The translations under genes and the position numbers were made by a program. Positions 17,358-26,371 of a stretch of 64,000 nt of DNA are shown here, piece after piece. Each line of letters starts with the position of its first letter. The stretch's first letter is position 1. Below the pieces are notes generated by a model that was given only the letters and a program-made list of their open reading frames with translations, had not been told where the DNA came from and searched no databases. The DNA is from Eubacteriaceae bacterium (GTDB lineage Bacteria > Bacillota > Clostridia > Lachnospirales > Lachnospiraceae): NCBI GenBank assembly GCA_910575665.1, contig CAJTFB010000019.1:1-64000 (forward strand), read 5' to 3'.

Positions 17358-19073
17358 ATGTCTAAAAAATACATGGTTATAGATGGAATCCGTACGGAAT
17401 TTACGGATGAAAAGAATATATTGCAGGTAATCCGCAAGGCTGGCGTCCATGTACCTACTTTCTGTTATTACACAGATATGTCCATTTATGGTGCCTGCCG
17501 TATGTGCGTGGTGGAGGATGAAAGAGGGGGGATCATCGCCTCCTGTTCCACTCCTCCCAAAGATAAAATGGTGATAAAAACAAATACATCCAAGCTTCAT
17601 CAGCACCGGAAGATGATCCTGGAGCTTCTACTGGCATCCCACTGCCGTGACTGTACGGTATGTGAAAAGAACGGCAACTGCCGTCTACAAATGCTGGCAG
17701 CCAGGTTCCGGCTGACCAATGTCAGATTTCCCAATACACATCCGGACCGCTGCATCGATGACTCATCCCTTTCCATCGTGAGAGATCCGAGTAAATGTAT
17801 TCTGTGTGGTGACTGTGTGAGGATGTGTAATGAGGTACAGCACGTGGGAGCCATTGATTTTGCTCACCGTGGCGCCAATATGGTAGTAAGTCCTGCTTTT
17901 GGCAGGGATATCGTAGAGACGGACTGTGTCAACTGTGGCCAGTGTGCGGCAGTCTGTCCGACGGCAGCGATTACGATCAAAAATGATCTGAGAGAAGTGT
18001 GGCAGGCACTGTACGCGCCGGATAAACGAGTGGTAGCTCAGATCGCACCGGCAGTCAGGGTGGCTATCGGTGAGGAGTTTGGCCTCCCGGCAGGAATGAA
18101 TTCTGTGGGTAAGATATTTACTGCCCTTCGTATGTTGGGATTCGACACGGTATTTGATACCAGTTTCAGTGCAGACTTGACAGTAGTAGAAGAAGCCAGT
18201 GAACTGGTTTATAAGCTGGAGAATGGAGAAAAGAAATATCCTCTCGGCAATTCCATGCCTCTCTTTACCTCCTGCTGCCCGGCATGGGTACGTTTTGTAG
18301 AAACTAAATATCCGGAAATACTTCCTTATGTATCCACCTGTAAATCTCCGATGGAGATGTTTGGTGCGGTGATCAAAGAGCATTATAAGCCGGCGGATCA
18401 GGAAGCCGGAGTGGAGACGATTTCGGTAGCGGTTATGCCTTGTGTGGCAAAGAAATACGAGGCAGCGAGAGAAGAATTCAAGAGGAATAACGTACCAGAT
18501 GTGGATTATGTCATAACCACTAAGGAACTGATCCTGATGATCAAAGAGCTGGGAATCCAGTTTAATGAGATTGAGCCAAGCGCTCCAGATATGCCGTTTT
18601 CCATCAGTTCCGGCGCCGGCGTGATCTTTGGTGTGACCGGTGGTGTTATGGAGGCTGCCCTGCGCCATGTGGCGGAGCAGAACAACGAAGCATTGCGAGA
18701 GATCGAGTATTCTGGAATCCGTGGTCTGGAGGGCGCGAAGGTGGCAGAGGTAGAGATCGGCGGCAAGACACTTCGGGTCGGTGTGGTAAATGGCCTTGGA
18801 AATGCAGAAAACCTGATCCAGAAGCTACAGCGGGGTGAAGAAAAACTGGATTTTGTAGAGGTTATGGCTTGTCCTTATGGATGTATCGGCGGAGCCGGAC
18901 AGCCATTCGGCTATCAGAGTGTGAAGCAAGAACGCGCAACTGGTATGTATAAAGCCGATAAGTCTGCGATCATTAAACGGTCAGTGGAGAATCCTACACT
19001 TTTGAATATGTATGAGAATGGTATGCTGAAAGATCGTGCCCACGAATTACTTCATGTGCACTATGGCAAATAA
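17358..19073 (+). CDS. hydA: [FeFe]-hydrogenase catalytic subunit
   Basis: 571 residues with an N-terminal [2Fe-2S] ferredoxin domain (YGACRMC), a His-ligated cluster site (HCRDCTVCEKNGNC), a 2x[4Fe-4S] domain (CILCGDCVRMC, CVNCGQCAAVC) and the H-cluster domain. The three signature loops are present: TSCCPAW, MPCVAKKYE and MACPYGCIGGAGQP, with all cluster cysteines kept. The C-terminal small-subunit-like helix region follows. The start at 17358 follows AAAGGAG; an upstream in-frame ATG at 17343 has no site of its own. With hydC and hydB it forms a cytosolic H2-producing or H2-using complex, probably electron-bifurcating. The maturases HydEFG are not in the window. Confidence 0.94.
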   Translation: MSKKYMVIDGIRTEFTDEKNILQVIRKAGVHVPTFCYYTDMSIYGACRMCVVEDERGGIIASCSTPPKDKMVIKTNTSKLHQHRKMILELLLASHCRDCTVCEKNGNCRLQMLAARFRLTNVRFPNTHPDRCIDDSSLSIVRDPSKCILCGDCVRMCNEVQHVGAIDFAHRGANMVVSPAFGRDIVETDCVNCGQCAAVCPTAAITIKNDLREVWQALYAPDKRVVAQIAPAVRVAIGEEFGLPAGMNSVGKIFTALRMLGFDTVFDTSFSADLTVVEEASELVYKLENGEKKYPLGNSMPLFTSCCPAWVRFVETKYPEILPYVSTCKSPMEMFGAVIKEHYKPADQEAGVETISVAVMPCVAKKYEAAREEFKRNNVPDVDYVITTKELILMIKELGIQFNEIEPSAPDMPFSISSGAGVIFGVTGGVMEAALRHVAEQNNEALREIEYSGIRGLEGAKVAEVEIGGKTLRVGVVNGLGNAENLIQKLQRGEEKLDFVEVMACPYGCIGGAGQPFGYQSVKQERATGMYKADKSAIIKRSVENPTLLNMYENGMLKDRAHELLHVHYGK

Positions 19074-19084
19074 ATAGGATAGAC

Positions 19085-19141
19085 AGACCTCAGTATCTGT
19101 AAGGAAAGCAATCTTTCCTTACAGATACTGAGGTCTTTTTG
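19085..19141. terminator. Strong terminator after hydA
   Basis: Perfect 24-base stem (arms 19085-19108 and 19113-19136), loop CAAT, followed by a T-run. It sits between the convergent hydA and lipoprotein genes and is preceded by A residues only weakly, so it mainly serves the + strand. Confidence 0.88.
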
Positions 19142-19166
19142 AACCGAATATTTCATTTCACAAATT

Positions 19167-19553
19167 TTACCGTGTTATGTCATCTACTGCATCTTCTACA
19201 CCATCTACGGTATCTTTCACACCATTTCCAACACCTTTCACAGTGTCGTCTACCGCATCACCGGCTTTGTCAAGGACATTGTCGTCGTTGTTATCGTTGT
19301 TGTCATTCACGGTTCCGTCCTTGTTTCCATCGTTATTGTCATTGTTGGTGTCGCCGTCCATGCCGGTGGTGTCAGTGTCGTCTGTGTTATTGTCAGAATC
19401 GGCCGCCGGAGAAGCGGAAGGTTCCGGGCTCTCTGTAGTTGCTGCCGGAGAAGGAGATGCCGCTGCATCGTCGTTTTTGTTGTTTCCGCACCCAGCCATA
19501 AGAAAAGCGGACAGACACATCGTAGCGGTGATCAATAATATTTTTCGTTTCAT
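19167..19553 (-). CDS. Small Asp/Asn-rich lipoprotein
   Basis: The 128-residue precursor has a signal peptide MKRKILLITATMCLSAF with lipobox LMAGC, so lipidation at the Cys is expected. The mature part is low-complexity: an Ala/Ser/Pro/Glu stretch, then Asp/Asn/Thr/Gly repeats, then heptad-like VDDTVKGVGNGVKDTVDGV repeats. The start at 19553 has AGGAGG close upstream; a longer frame exists but lacks a site. Function is unknown. The strongly acidic, repetitive tail could act as a flexible spacer or cation binder at the surface; that is only a suggestion. Confidence 0.75.
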   Translation of the reverse strand: MKRKILLITATMCLSAFLMAGCGNNKNDDAAASPSPAATTESPEPSASPAADSDNNTDDTDTTGMDGDTNNDNNDGNKDGTVNDNNDNNDDNVLDKAGDAVDDTVKGVGNGVKDTVDGVEDAVDDITR

Positions 19554-19743
19554 AGAGAAATTCCTCCTGTTTGAAATTCGACATCTTAGCACAATAGGCG
19601 CCAGTACAGCGAAAATGAAGTAATTAATACTTAATTTACGTTATCATGTTTTTCCTGTCTTAGCTCCACGGTTCAAATTTGCGTCGTCGAGCTAGCTTGT
19701 GCTTCTTGTCATGGATAGTATGTTCAGAAGGAATTACTTTTAT

Positions 19744-20469
19744 TCACCATCCGCCGTCAAAACCGATCACCTGGCCGGTTAGATAGTCAGGTGCTTTTAG
19801 AAGTAAGGAGATAAATTCTGCGGTTTCCTCTGGTGAGGCCATGCGTCCGGCGGGAATTTCTTCACAGATGGCTTGGATCTCATCCGGGGTAAAGCAGGCG
19901 TTCATATCTGTATCGATCATGCCGCAGGCGAGGGCATTCACAGAGATTCCGCTGGGTGCCAGTTCTTTGGCGAGAGATTTTGTCAGTGAGTCGAGTCCGC
20001 CCTTTGTGGCAGAGTAGGCGGCCTCACAGGAGGCTCCGGCATTTCCCCAGATCGAAGATATATTTAAAATCCTGCCTTTTTTGGCATGGATCATATGGGG
20101 AAGGACCTGGCGGCACAGAAAAAAGGCAGAGGAGAGATTTGTATTCAAGATCTGAAACCATTCCTCGTCGGATAGATCTGGAAGAAGTCCAATCTTTGAT
20201 ATCCCGGCATTGTTAATGAGAATGTCAATTTTTTTAAAATGTGCCAGGGCCATCTCTACGATTTTATGTGCTGTGTCACTTTTACTGATATCTCCGCAGA
20301 ATGTGATACACTTTGCAGTATATTCAAGGCATTCCATTTTGAGTTTTTCAAGCTTCTCTGGGGATGAGTTGCCGCAGAGCAGCAGTTCACAGCCCTCTTT
20401 TGCCAGCTTTCTTGCTGCAGCGCTGCCGATGCCGCCAGAGGCGCCTGTAATGATTACGGTATCCTTCAT
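19744..20469 (-). CDS. Short-chain dehydrogenase/reductase (FabG-like)
   Basis: 241 residues, a classical SDR. It has the NAD(P)-binding GASGGIGSA (residues 9-17), NNAG at 86-89, and the catalytic Ser138/139, Tyr152 and Lys156 (YSATK). The C-terminus ends in GFDGGW, as FabG-type reductases often do. It stands alone, divergent from the LCP-like gene, and not in a fatty-acid operon, so its substrate is uncertain; annotation as 3-oxoacyl-ACP reductase would rest only on similarity. Confidence 0.88.
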   Translation of the reverse strand: MKDTVIITGASGGIGSAAARKLAKEGCELLLCGNSSPEKLEKLKMECLEYTAKCITFCGDISKSDTAHKIVEMALAHFKKIDILINNAGISKIGLLPDLSDEEWFQILNTNLSSAFFLCRQVLPHMIHAKKGRILNISSIWGNAGASCEAAYSATKGGLDSLTKSLAKELAPSGISVNALACGMIDTDMNACFTPDEIQAICEEIPAGRMASPEETAEFISLLLKAPDYLTGQVIGFDGGW

Positions 20470-20539
20470 TTTTTGTCTCCTATTATAAAATATAGTATGG
20501 TTTCAGTTTATCACGATCATTCAAATTTTGCAAAAAATC

Positions 20540-20568
20540 TTGTATAACGAAGCATTTTCTGGTACAAT
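20540..20568 (+). promoter_or_regulatory. Promoter of the LCP-like/TagA-like/YitT operon
   Basis: TTGTAT at 20540-20545, 17-base spacer, TACAAT at 20563-20568; the start codon is about 55 bases further on, after GGAGAGGG. Confidence 0.65.
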
Positions 20569-20623
20569 AGGGCTATTGTTTGGTCACATATCAGAGTTTC
20601 AGCAGAGATAGGAGAGGGAAGAT

Positions 20624-21727
20624 ATGTTTAAAATTGTTTTAAAAACATTTTTAAAAACAATGGGAATTATTATTTTGCTGCTTGCGGTAGGGGTTGCAAG
20701 TTATTTTCTTACGATGTTGTTTTATAATACCACCGAAAAGGAGGAGCGGAGCACAAAGTATGAGCATGTCATCGATGTCAATGCGGGCTCCGAGTCCAGT
20801 AATCTAATTTACAGTGTGGAAAAAGATACCAAGTTGGTTCGGGCGATGGTGTTAGAACTTTTTGATAAGGAGACAGGGAATCTTGATTATATCACGATTC
20901 CAAACAAGACTCAGATCTCACTGTCATCTACGAAATACAATGAATATATGGAGGTGAGCCCCCAGATTCCCCAGATTGTGACGTTGCGTGACATCAACGA
21001 ATATTTTACCGGGGATGTGGCCTATGAATACGGAATTCTTTTGCTCCAGGAAGTATTGAACGTAGATATCGGGTACTTCACCGCGATGGATTCCGAGGAT
21101 TTTAACAAACGTTTTGAGAAAAAAGAGGGGGCTTTTATCCCACGGCGGGAATATTTGGATAACGTCCAGCAGAATAAAGACGAGGACGCCATGAGGGACT
21201 TTATCGAAAAGGAATGGGATGTCATTATCTCAGATATTACCTTGTCCCAGAAGAAGCAGTATGCGCCCGGATTTGTCAAGGTCGACCGTGATCTCATCTA
21301 TGCCCACCGCGCCTATGCGGAAGAAATCAAGGGGAAGGCTACCCTGGACGGAGCAAAGACGAAGAAAATGATCGATAAGATCTGGGAGAGTGAAAAGCGG
21401 ACGGCAAAGCAGAAACATGTGGACGGAACGGCGGCTCCGACGGATCTTGAAAAGTTGAAGTCCCGCAGTATACAGATCACGAATGGAAGTAAGATCAATG
21501 GCTTAGCTGCTTCCTTTAAAGAAAAATTGGAAGCAGAAGGTCTTTATGTAATGGGCGTAGGAGATTTCAGTGGTGAGATACAGAAAAAAACCATTATTTA
21601 CGCCAGAAAACGAAGATGGGGAAGATATCTGAAGTCATTTTTTAAAGCACCGGTGATCCAGGAGGCGAAAGAACTTACGAATAGTGCTGATATAGAGATC
21701 GTTCTTGGTACGGATGATAAACCGTGA
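20624..21727 (+). CDS. Membrane-anchored LCP-like protein with LytR_C domain, active-site residues missing
   Basis: 367 residues. One N-terminal membrane span (about residues 13-34) puts the rest outside. The middle follows the LCP fold: KLVRAMVLELFDKETGNLDY then YITIPNKTQISLS, and YEYGILLLQEVLNVDIGYFT matching the helix before the LLGG motif. The C-terminal part (SIQITNGSKINGLAASFKEK and on) looks like a LytR_C domain. The invariant Arg of IPRDT is replaced (IPNKT), the LLGGV motif is absent and the Arg-rich CRER(H) motif is not seen. By comparison with the intact LCP protein at 4649-6163 it is probably not a ligase. It starts an operon with a TagA-like gene and YitT. Confidence 0.72.
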   Translation: MFKIVLKTFLKTMGIIILLLAVGVASYFLTMLFYNTTEKEERSTKYEHVIDVNAGSESSNLIYSVEKDTKLVRAMVLELFDKETGNLDYITIPNKTQISLSSTKYNEYMEVSPQIPQIVTLRDINEYFTGDVAYEYGILLLQEVLNVDIGYFTAMDSEDFNKRFEKKEGAFIPRREYLDNVQQNKDEDAMRDFIEKEWDVIISDITLSQKKQYAPGFVKVDRDLIYAHRAYAEEIKGKATLDGAKTKKMIDKIWESEKRTAKQKHVDGTAAPTDLEKLKSRSIQITNGSKINGLAASFKEKLEAEGLYVMGVGDFSGEIQKKTIIYARKRRWGRYLKSFFKAPVIQEAKELTNSADIEIVLGTDDKP

Positions 21728-21763
21728 TCTAACGTAAATCATCGGCAAAGAAAGGAACATGTT

Positions 21764-22543
21764 ATGGGAACAAGGATTAAGATCATGGATCTGGAAGTGG
21801 ATATTCTGAGCGAAGAAACTCTTCGGGAGGAAATTGCCAGGTATCTCTCCCTGGATGTTTTGAATATCATCCATCTGGTTTCTTTGGATTACATTGATAC
21901 CTATGAAGCAAATGATCTTGTTCAGGACGCTCTCAGAGAGTCAGATATGGTTCTTCCGGGGGAAAAGGCGATACTGAGTACGTATCATGTGGATGTGCTG
22001 GAAACGGGAGGTATGGTGGTGGATTACCGCTCTGCCGGAAGGATCGCTGATCGTGAGTTGTTAGAAGAAAAAAAATGTTATCTGGTGCTGAAAGACCAGA
22101 AAGAGGCGAGAGTGGTTTACCGTTATCTGATCACCCACTATCCCTTTTTGGAGATTGTCGGCTTGTATGTGGCTGGCAAAGATGTGAGCCAGGAGGCTCT
22201 GATCAATGATATTAATACAAAGCTGCCAGATGTCATTCTGATCTCTATGGAGGACATCCAGGCAGAGGAGTGGATCCACAGCAATAAGCTCAAAATCAAC
22301 GCCAAGCTCTGTGTGGTATTGAGCAGTGTTATGAATCTTATTATCCGGGAAAATATTCATGTTCCCCAATTTATAAAAAAACTACGGTTAGGCAGTATTT
22401 ATACCTGTATTGCCAGAATTCCATATTCCAATTTCTGGAGACGCCGAATATTTAGAAAGAAAATGGACAACTATAATAACAAAAAGCTTTTGGAAAAAGC
22501 AGATGTGAATGAGGAGTTGTCGGATGAAAAAGAAGGACAGTGA
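21764..22543 (+). CDS. Divergent WecG/TagA/CpsF-like protein lacking the catalytic Asp
   Basis: 259 residues with the order of a GT26 (WecG/TagA) domain: VLNIIHLVSLDYIDTYEAND, then ALRESDMVLPGEKAIL, then KKCYLVLKDQKEARVVYRYL, then LPDVILISMEDIQAEEWI. In active members the second motif reads LPDG with a catalytic Asp, and the fourth has GAPKQEKW. Here the Asp position is Gly66 and the PKQ motif is lost. It therefore looks like a pseudoenzyme or a protein with a new substrate. It follows the LCP-like gene by 36 bases and overlaps the YitT gene by 20 bases, so the three are probably made together. Confidence 0.65.
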   Translation: MGTRIKIMDLEVDILSEETLREEIARYLSLDVLNIIHLVSLDYIDTYEANDLVQDALRESDMVLPGEKAILSTYHVDVLETGGMVVDYRSAGRIADRELLEEKKCYLVLKDQKEARVVYRYLITHYPFLEIVGLYVAGKDVSQEALINDINTKLPDVILISMEDIQAEEWIHSNKLKINAKLCVVLSSVMNLIIRENIHVPQFIKKLRLGSIYTCIARIPYSNFWRRRIFRKKMDNYNNKKLLEKADVNEELSDEKEGQ

Positions 22544-23396
22544 ACTGGTATCGTACCTGCTTGTGACAGCGGGTACTTTTTTTATGGCAGCGGGGATCAA
22601 TATTATCTATGAGCCCCTTTCTATGGTAACAGGGGGATTTTCGGGCATAGGCATCATATTAAAAAAGGTATTGGAGGCAAAGGGGGGATTTAGCCTCCCT
22701 GTGGGCGTCACAAATCTTTTATTGAATTTGCCTCTGTTTATTCTGGCGGTGAGGCTAAAGGGCGGTAGATTCTTGAAAAGGACGCTGTACGCCGCCCTCT
22801 GTTTTTCTGTGGCACTGCTGGTAGTGCCATCCTTTGAAAATCTTCACAAGGACTATCTTATGGCGGCGATCTATGGAGGTGTGCTCAATGGCGTGGGGTT
22901 GGGGCTTGTATTTTCCAGGAATACCTCTACGGGAGGAAGCGACTTGCTGAGTACATTGCTAAATCACTGGTTTCCGGGATTCAGTATATCGGAGCTTTTG
23001 ATCATCATTGATGGCGCTATTGTACTGGGGGGAATGTTTTTCTTTGGCATGCAGACGGGGATGTATTCCATTGTCGCCGTATTTATCACGGGAAAGGTGT
23101 CGGATGCGCTGCTGGATGGCCTCAAGTTCGCCAAAATGGCGTACATTATATCTGATTCTCCCGCCAAAATCTCCGAAGAAGTCATGCGTCGTCTGGACCG
23201 GGGCGTCACCGGCCTGAATGGGAAAGGGATGTATTCAGGTAAGGATAAAAATGTACTTTTGTGTGTTGTGTCCAAAAAAGAGGTGGTTCGCCTGATTGAA
23301 ATTGTGAAAAATGCCGATGAAAATGCCTTTGTTATCGTTATGGATGCCAAGGAAGTTCAGGGGGAGGGATTTATCGAAAAAAGTGTAGGTTGTTAG
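22524..23396 (+). CDS. YitT family membrane protein (DUF2179)
   Basis: 290 residues: about five to six membrane spans (residues 10-190) and a C-terminal DUF2179 domain of about 90 residues (AYIISDSPAKISEEVMRRLD to the acidic end). Motifs GGFSGIGIILKK and NRTSTGGSD-like SRNTSTGGSD are typical. The start at 22524 overlaps the previous gene; a longer frame begins at 22509 without a ribosome site. YitT proteins are common in Firmicutes and their transport substrate is unknown. Confidence 0.85.
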   Translation: MKKKDSELVSYLLVTAGTFFMAAGINIIYEPLSMVTGGFSGIGIILKKVLEAKGGFSLPVGVTNLLLNLPLFILAVRLKGGRFLKRTLYAALCFSVALLVVPSFENLHKDYLMAAIYGGVLNGVGLGLVFSRNTSTGGSDLLSTLLNHWFPGFSISELLIIIDGAIVLGGMFFFGMQTGMYSIVAVFITGKVSDALLDGLKFAKMAYIISDSPAKISEEVMRRLDRGVTGLNGKGMYSGKDKNVLLCVVSKKEVVRLIEIVKNADENAFVIVMDAKEVQGEGFIEKSVGC

Positions 23397-23522
23397 TTAT
23401 GCAAATTAGACAAAGATTTACGAATTATTTATGAAATTTGGATATAGAGTTTTTGGACAAAATAGTGTATAGTGTTAATTGAAGATGTTATGCAAATATT
23501 AATTTCCAGGGAGGAACATGTA

Positions 23523-24635
23523 ATGGCAAGTTTATCATTAAAAAACATCAACAAAGTATATCCAAATGGATTTCATGCGGTAAAGGATTTTAACCTTGAG
23601 ATCGAAGACAAAGAGTTTATTATCTTTGTAGGTCCTTCAGGATGTGGTAAATCTACGACACTTCGTATGATCGCTGGTTTGGAAGAGATTTCAAACGGAG
23701 AGTTGTGGATTGGCGATAAGTTAGTAAATGACGTAGAACCCAAAGATAGAGACATCGCGATGGTTTTCCAGAACTACGCGTTGTATCCACATATGTCAGT
23801 ATATGACAACATGGCATTTGGTCTGAAGCTGAGAAAGGTTCCGAAAGATCAGATCGAGCGCCTAGTACATGAAGCAGCTAAGATTCTTGATATTGAGCAT
23901 TTGCTTGATCGTAAACCGAAGGCTTTGTCTGGTGGACAGAGACAGCGTGTGGCGATGGGACGTGCGATTGTGCGTGATCCAAAAGTATTCCTTATGGATG
24001 AGCCTCTTTCTAACCTCGATGCAAAGCTTCGTGTTCAGATGCGTATTGAGATTTCCAAACTTCATCAGAGACTGGAGACGACGATCATCTACGTAACCCA
24101 TGACCAGACAGAGGCGTTGACCCTTGGTACACGTATCGTCGTTATGAAAGACGGAGTGGTACAGCAGGTTGACAGTCCATTGGATCTCTATATGAGACCG
24201 AATAACTTATTTGTAGCAGGATTCATTGGTTCACCTCAGATGAACTTCATCAAGGCAAGAGTGAATGTGTCTGGTTCCGATGTACTTCTTACCTTTGGTG
24301 CTAACACCGTGAAGCTTCCAGAAAGCAAAGCGAAGAAGTTGATTGAAGGTGGTTATGAGGATAAGGATGTGATCTTCGGTATTCGTCCAGAAGATATTAA
24401 AGATGAAGAGATGTTCATCAGCAATTCACCGGATACGACTCTTGAGGCTACTGTTAAAGTATATGAGATGCTTGGTGCGGAAGTATTCCTTTACTTCACC
24501 ATTGAGAACCATGACATTACCGTTCGCGTGAATCCTCGTACGACAGCTCGTCCGGGTGACACGATCAAGATTGCACTCGATGCAGAGAAGATTCATCTGT
24601 TTGACAAAGAGACAGAGAACACCATTACAAACTAA
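23523..24635 (+). CDS. msmK: Carbohydrate ABC transporter ATPase (MsmK/UgpC type)
   Basis: 370 residues. ABC domain with GPSGCGKST, LSGGQRQRVAMGRA and VFLMDEPLSNLDA, followed by the two-part OB/TOBE regulatory domain of MalK-like proteins (from about residue 240). The start at 23523 has GGGAGGAA upstream; the frame is open further back. No permease or binding-protein genes are next to it, as is usual for multitask ATPases that serve several sugar importers in Firmicutes. Monocistronic: a strong terminator follows. Confidence 0.9.
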   Translation: MASLSLKNINKVYPNGFHAVKDFNLEIEDKEFIIFVGPSGCGKSTTLRMIAGLEEISNGELWIGDKLVNDVEPKDRDIAMVFQNYALYPHMSVYDNMAFGLKLRKVPKDQIERLVHEAAKILDIEHLLDRKPKALSGGQRQRVAMGRAIVRDPKVFLMDEPLSNLDAKLRVQMRIEISKLHQRLETTIIYVTHDQTEALTLGTRIVVMKDGVVQQVDSPLDLYMRPNNLFVAGFIGSPQMNFIKARVNVSGSDVLLTFGANTVKLPESKAKKLIEGGYEDKDVIFGIRPEDIKDEEMFISNSPDTTLEATVKVYEMLGAEVFLYFTIENHDITVRVNPRTTARPGDTIKIALDAEKIHLFDKETENTITN

Positions 24636-24666
24636 GCCTGGAATAATATTTATATGTAGATTATGT

Positions 24667-24713
24667 AAAAGCGTCAGTACCAGCGATTTAGAATCGCTGG
24701 TACTGACGCTTTT
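24667..24713. terminator. Bidirectional terminator
   Basis: Perfect 22-base stem (24667-24688 with 24692-24713), loop TAG, with A-run before and T-run after, so it can work for msmK on + and for the ABC-2 permease on -. Confidence 0.88.
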
Positions 24714-24790
24714 AGCCTGTCCAAATTGGTATATAACGGTGATATTCTTTGCGGTAGATACAGTAGGGCAGAGATTGAATCCCAATACAT

Positions 24791-26371
24791 TTATATATAT
24801 AGACGGATTTTTGAGAGCATACGGTAAGCTATAAGAGCCAAAACCGCAATAACTACTGTCATGGCGATGACGATTTGTTGTGCATATTCACGAGAAAGGA
24901 CACAAAAATATACAGGAATAGCACTTAAAGCAAGCCCTACCCCAATTGTTGCTAAAACGGATATAGCACCGCCTTTTATCGCATAGTACTCACTTGTCCA
25001 GTCAAAGCGAGGATATTTTACATTGAATAGCATTCCTACAGCAGAAATGAACAGGGCATATATCGTAGGTGTAACAAACAGTAAAATAGTCTGCACCATA
25101 GTTAGTGGAAATGTAATTCTAAGTAAAATAAGACTGATCCATAAAATAGGCAAAATCACCGTCAGATTAACAAATATCTTTGCCTTAAAGACGGTAATTG
25201 TTTTTACGGGAGCAGAATACATAATCCATCTACTTCTTCCCTCAAGAGAAAGGGATGCAGACGTAGTACAACACATGCAGACAAAAACAGATATTATCAA
25301 AGGAATTACCACTTCAAATATATCCATTATACCAATTGTTTCTAATTGTTGTATGATTACATCTGGCATATAAAATACCGCCATAAAAGAAATAACCAAA
25401 AGTACTATAATAACAATACATGAGTTTAATACGTAAATCGTGCATGAGAAAAATCTTGCTAATTCTCTCTTGTATAATGCCACAAATGGAGAGGATACCG
25501 ACAATTCTCCCAATCTGAAATCCTTTCCTGCATGATGTGAAAAGACTTGTGTATTCAGTCGCTTGTAAAAATGAGAAAGAACGATAACAAAAGCAAACAA
25601 TATAGCAATGGAACCAAAAACAAACATTCCGAAGCTTCCCCAATCGTTATACAACAACGCTTTTGAAAATAAAGAAGCAGGTGGGTAAAACTGATTAAAA
25701 TAATGGATGATTATTGTACTTATGTCTGTTATCTGTGTTGTACTCATTGTCTGCAATTTGGAGCTTGCGAAAATCAGTAGCAATAGTCCAACAATGCTGA
25801 ATACCAAAGCGACGGTATTATTATGTTTTGATCTTGAAGAAACGGCTACTATCAAAGTTCCGATTGCAAGTGCTATAAGCATAGGAATAATTGGCGTTAA
25901 TAACAAGGCAGAAAACAATATAAAATATCCACTGATTTTAACAGATGTATTCATACCATAAATAAAGATAGTAGGTATTAACACAATTATTCCTATCAAT
26001 AAATTCGTAATATAAAGCATGCTTAGTTTGCTTAATACGATAACCGTATTATTAACAGGTAAGGACATAATCATATCATAATCTTTCAATCCAATTAAAG
26101 CACCAGAGCTTTTTAAAAATGTCAGCAACAAGACAATCAAAGAATATATTACGATTACCAATGTAGGGATTGCTTGTACAAGCCCAATACTCGCAAAGGT
26201 AGAACTGATATAGCCGCTCAAATAAAGGAGCATACCAATGATCGCCAGTCCAACGGCACCAAAGCATAAAGTACGTTTCTTTTCCTTTTTATCATGAGAA
26301 TGTAATAAACGGTTTATGTCAAATAAACTGTATAATTGTATTTTAAATAAGAGTTTATATTTCCTTTCCAT
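24791..26371 (-). CDS. ABC-2 type permease of a drug/peptide export system
   Basis: About 526 residues with roughly twelve membrane spans. It follows its ATPase on the same strand, overlapping by 17 bases, so the two form a transporter. The start at 26371 (MERKYKLLFKIQ) is chosen because the upstream frame lies in the ATPase. Composition is clearly more AT-rich (many ATA, TTA, AAA codons) than flanking genes. No substrate clue is visible; relatives export antibiotics or peptides, or respond to them. Confidence 0.8.
   Translation of the reverse strand: MERKYKLLFKIQLYSLFDINRLLHSHDKKEKKRTLCFGAVGLAIIGMLLYLSGYISSTFASIGLVQAIPTLVIVIYSLIVLLLTFLKSSGALIGLKDYDMIMSLPVNNTVIVLSKLSMLYITNLLIGIIVLIPTIFIYGMNTSVKISGYFILFSALLLTPIIPMLIALAIGTLIVAVSSRSKHNNTVALVFSIVGLLLLIFASSKLQTMSTTQITDISTIIIHYFNQFYPPASLFSKALLYNDWGSFGMFVFGSIAILFAFVIVLSHFYKRLNTQVFSHHAGKDFRLGELSVSSPFVALYKRELARFFSCTIYVLNSCIVIIVLLVISFMAVFYMPDVIIQQLETIGIMDIFEVVIPLIISVFVCMCCTTSASLSLEGRSRWIMYSAPVKTITVFKAKIFVNLTVILPILWISLILLRITFPLTMVQTILLFVTPTIYALFISAVGMLFNVKYPRFDWTSEYYAIKGGAISVLATIGVGLALSAIPVYFCVLSREYAQQIVIAMTVVIAVLALIAYRMLSKIRLYI

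Noticed and set aside
19177-19623. Long frame on the + strand opposite the lipoprotein gene
   Set aside because: Ser/Pro/Thr-rich translation is the antisense of the Asp/Asn repeats; the minus frame has a signal peptide, lipobox and AGGAGG.
23453-23480. Promoter candidate before msmK (TTGGAC and TTAATT)
   Set aside because: Both boxes are weak and other spacings are equally good or bad, so no promoter is called.
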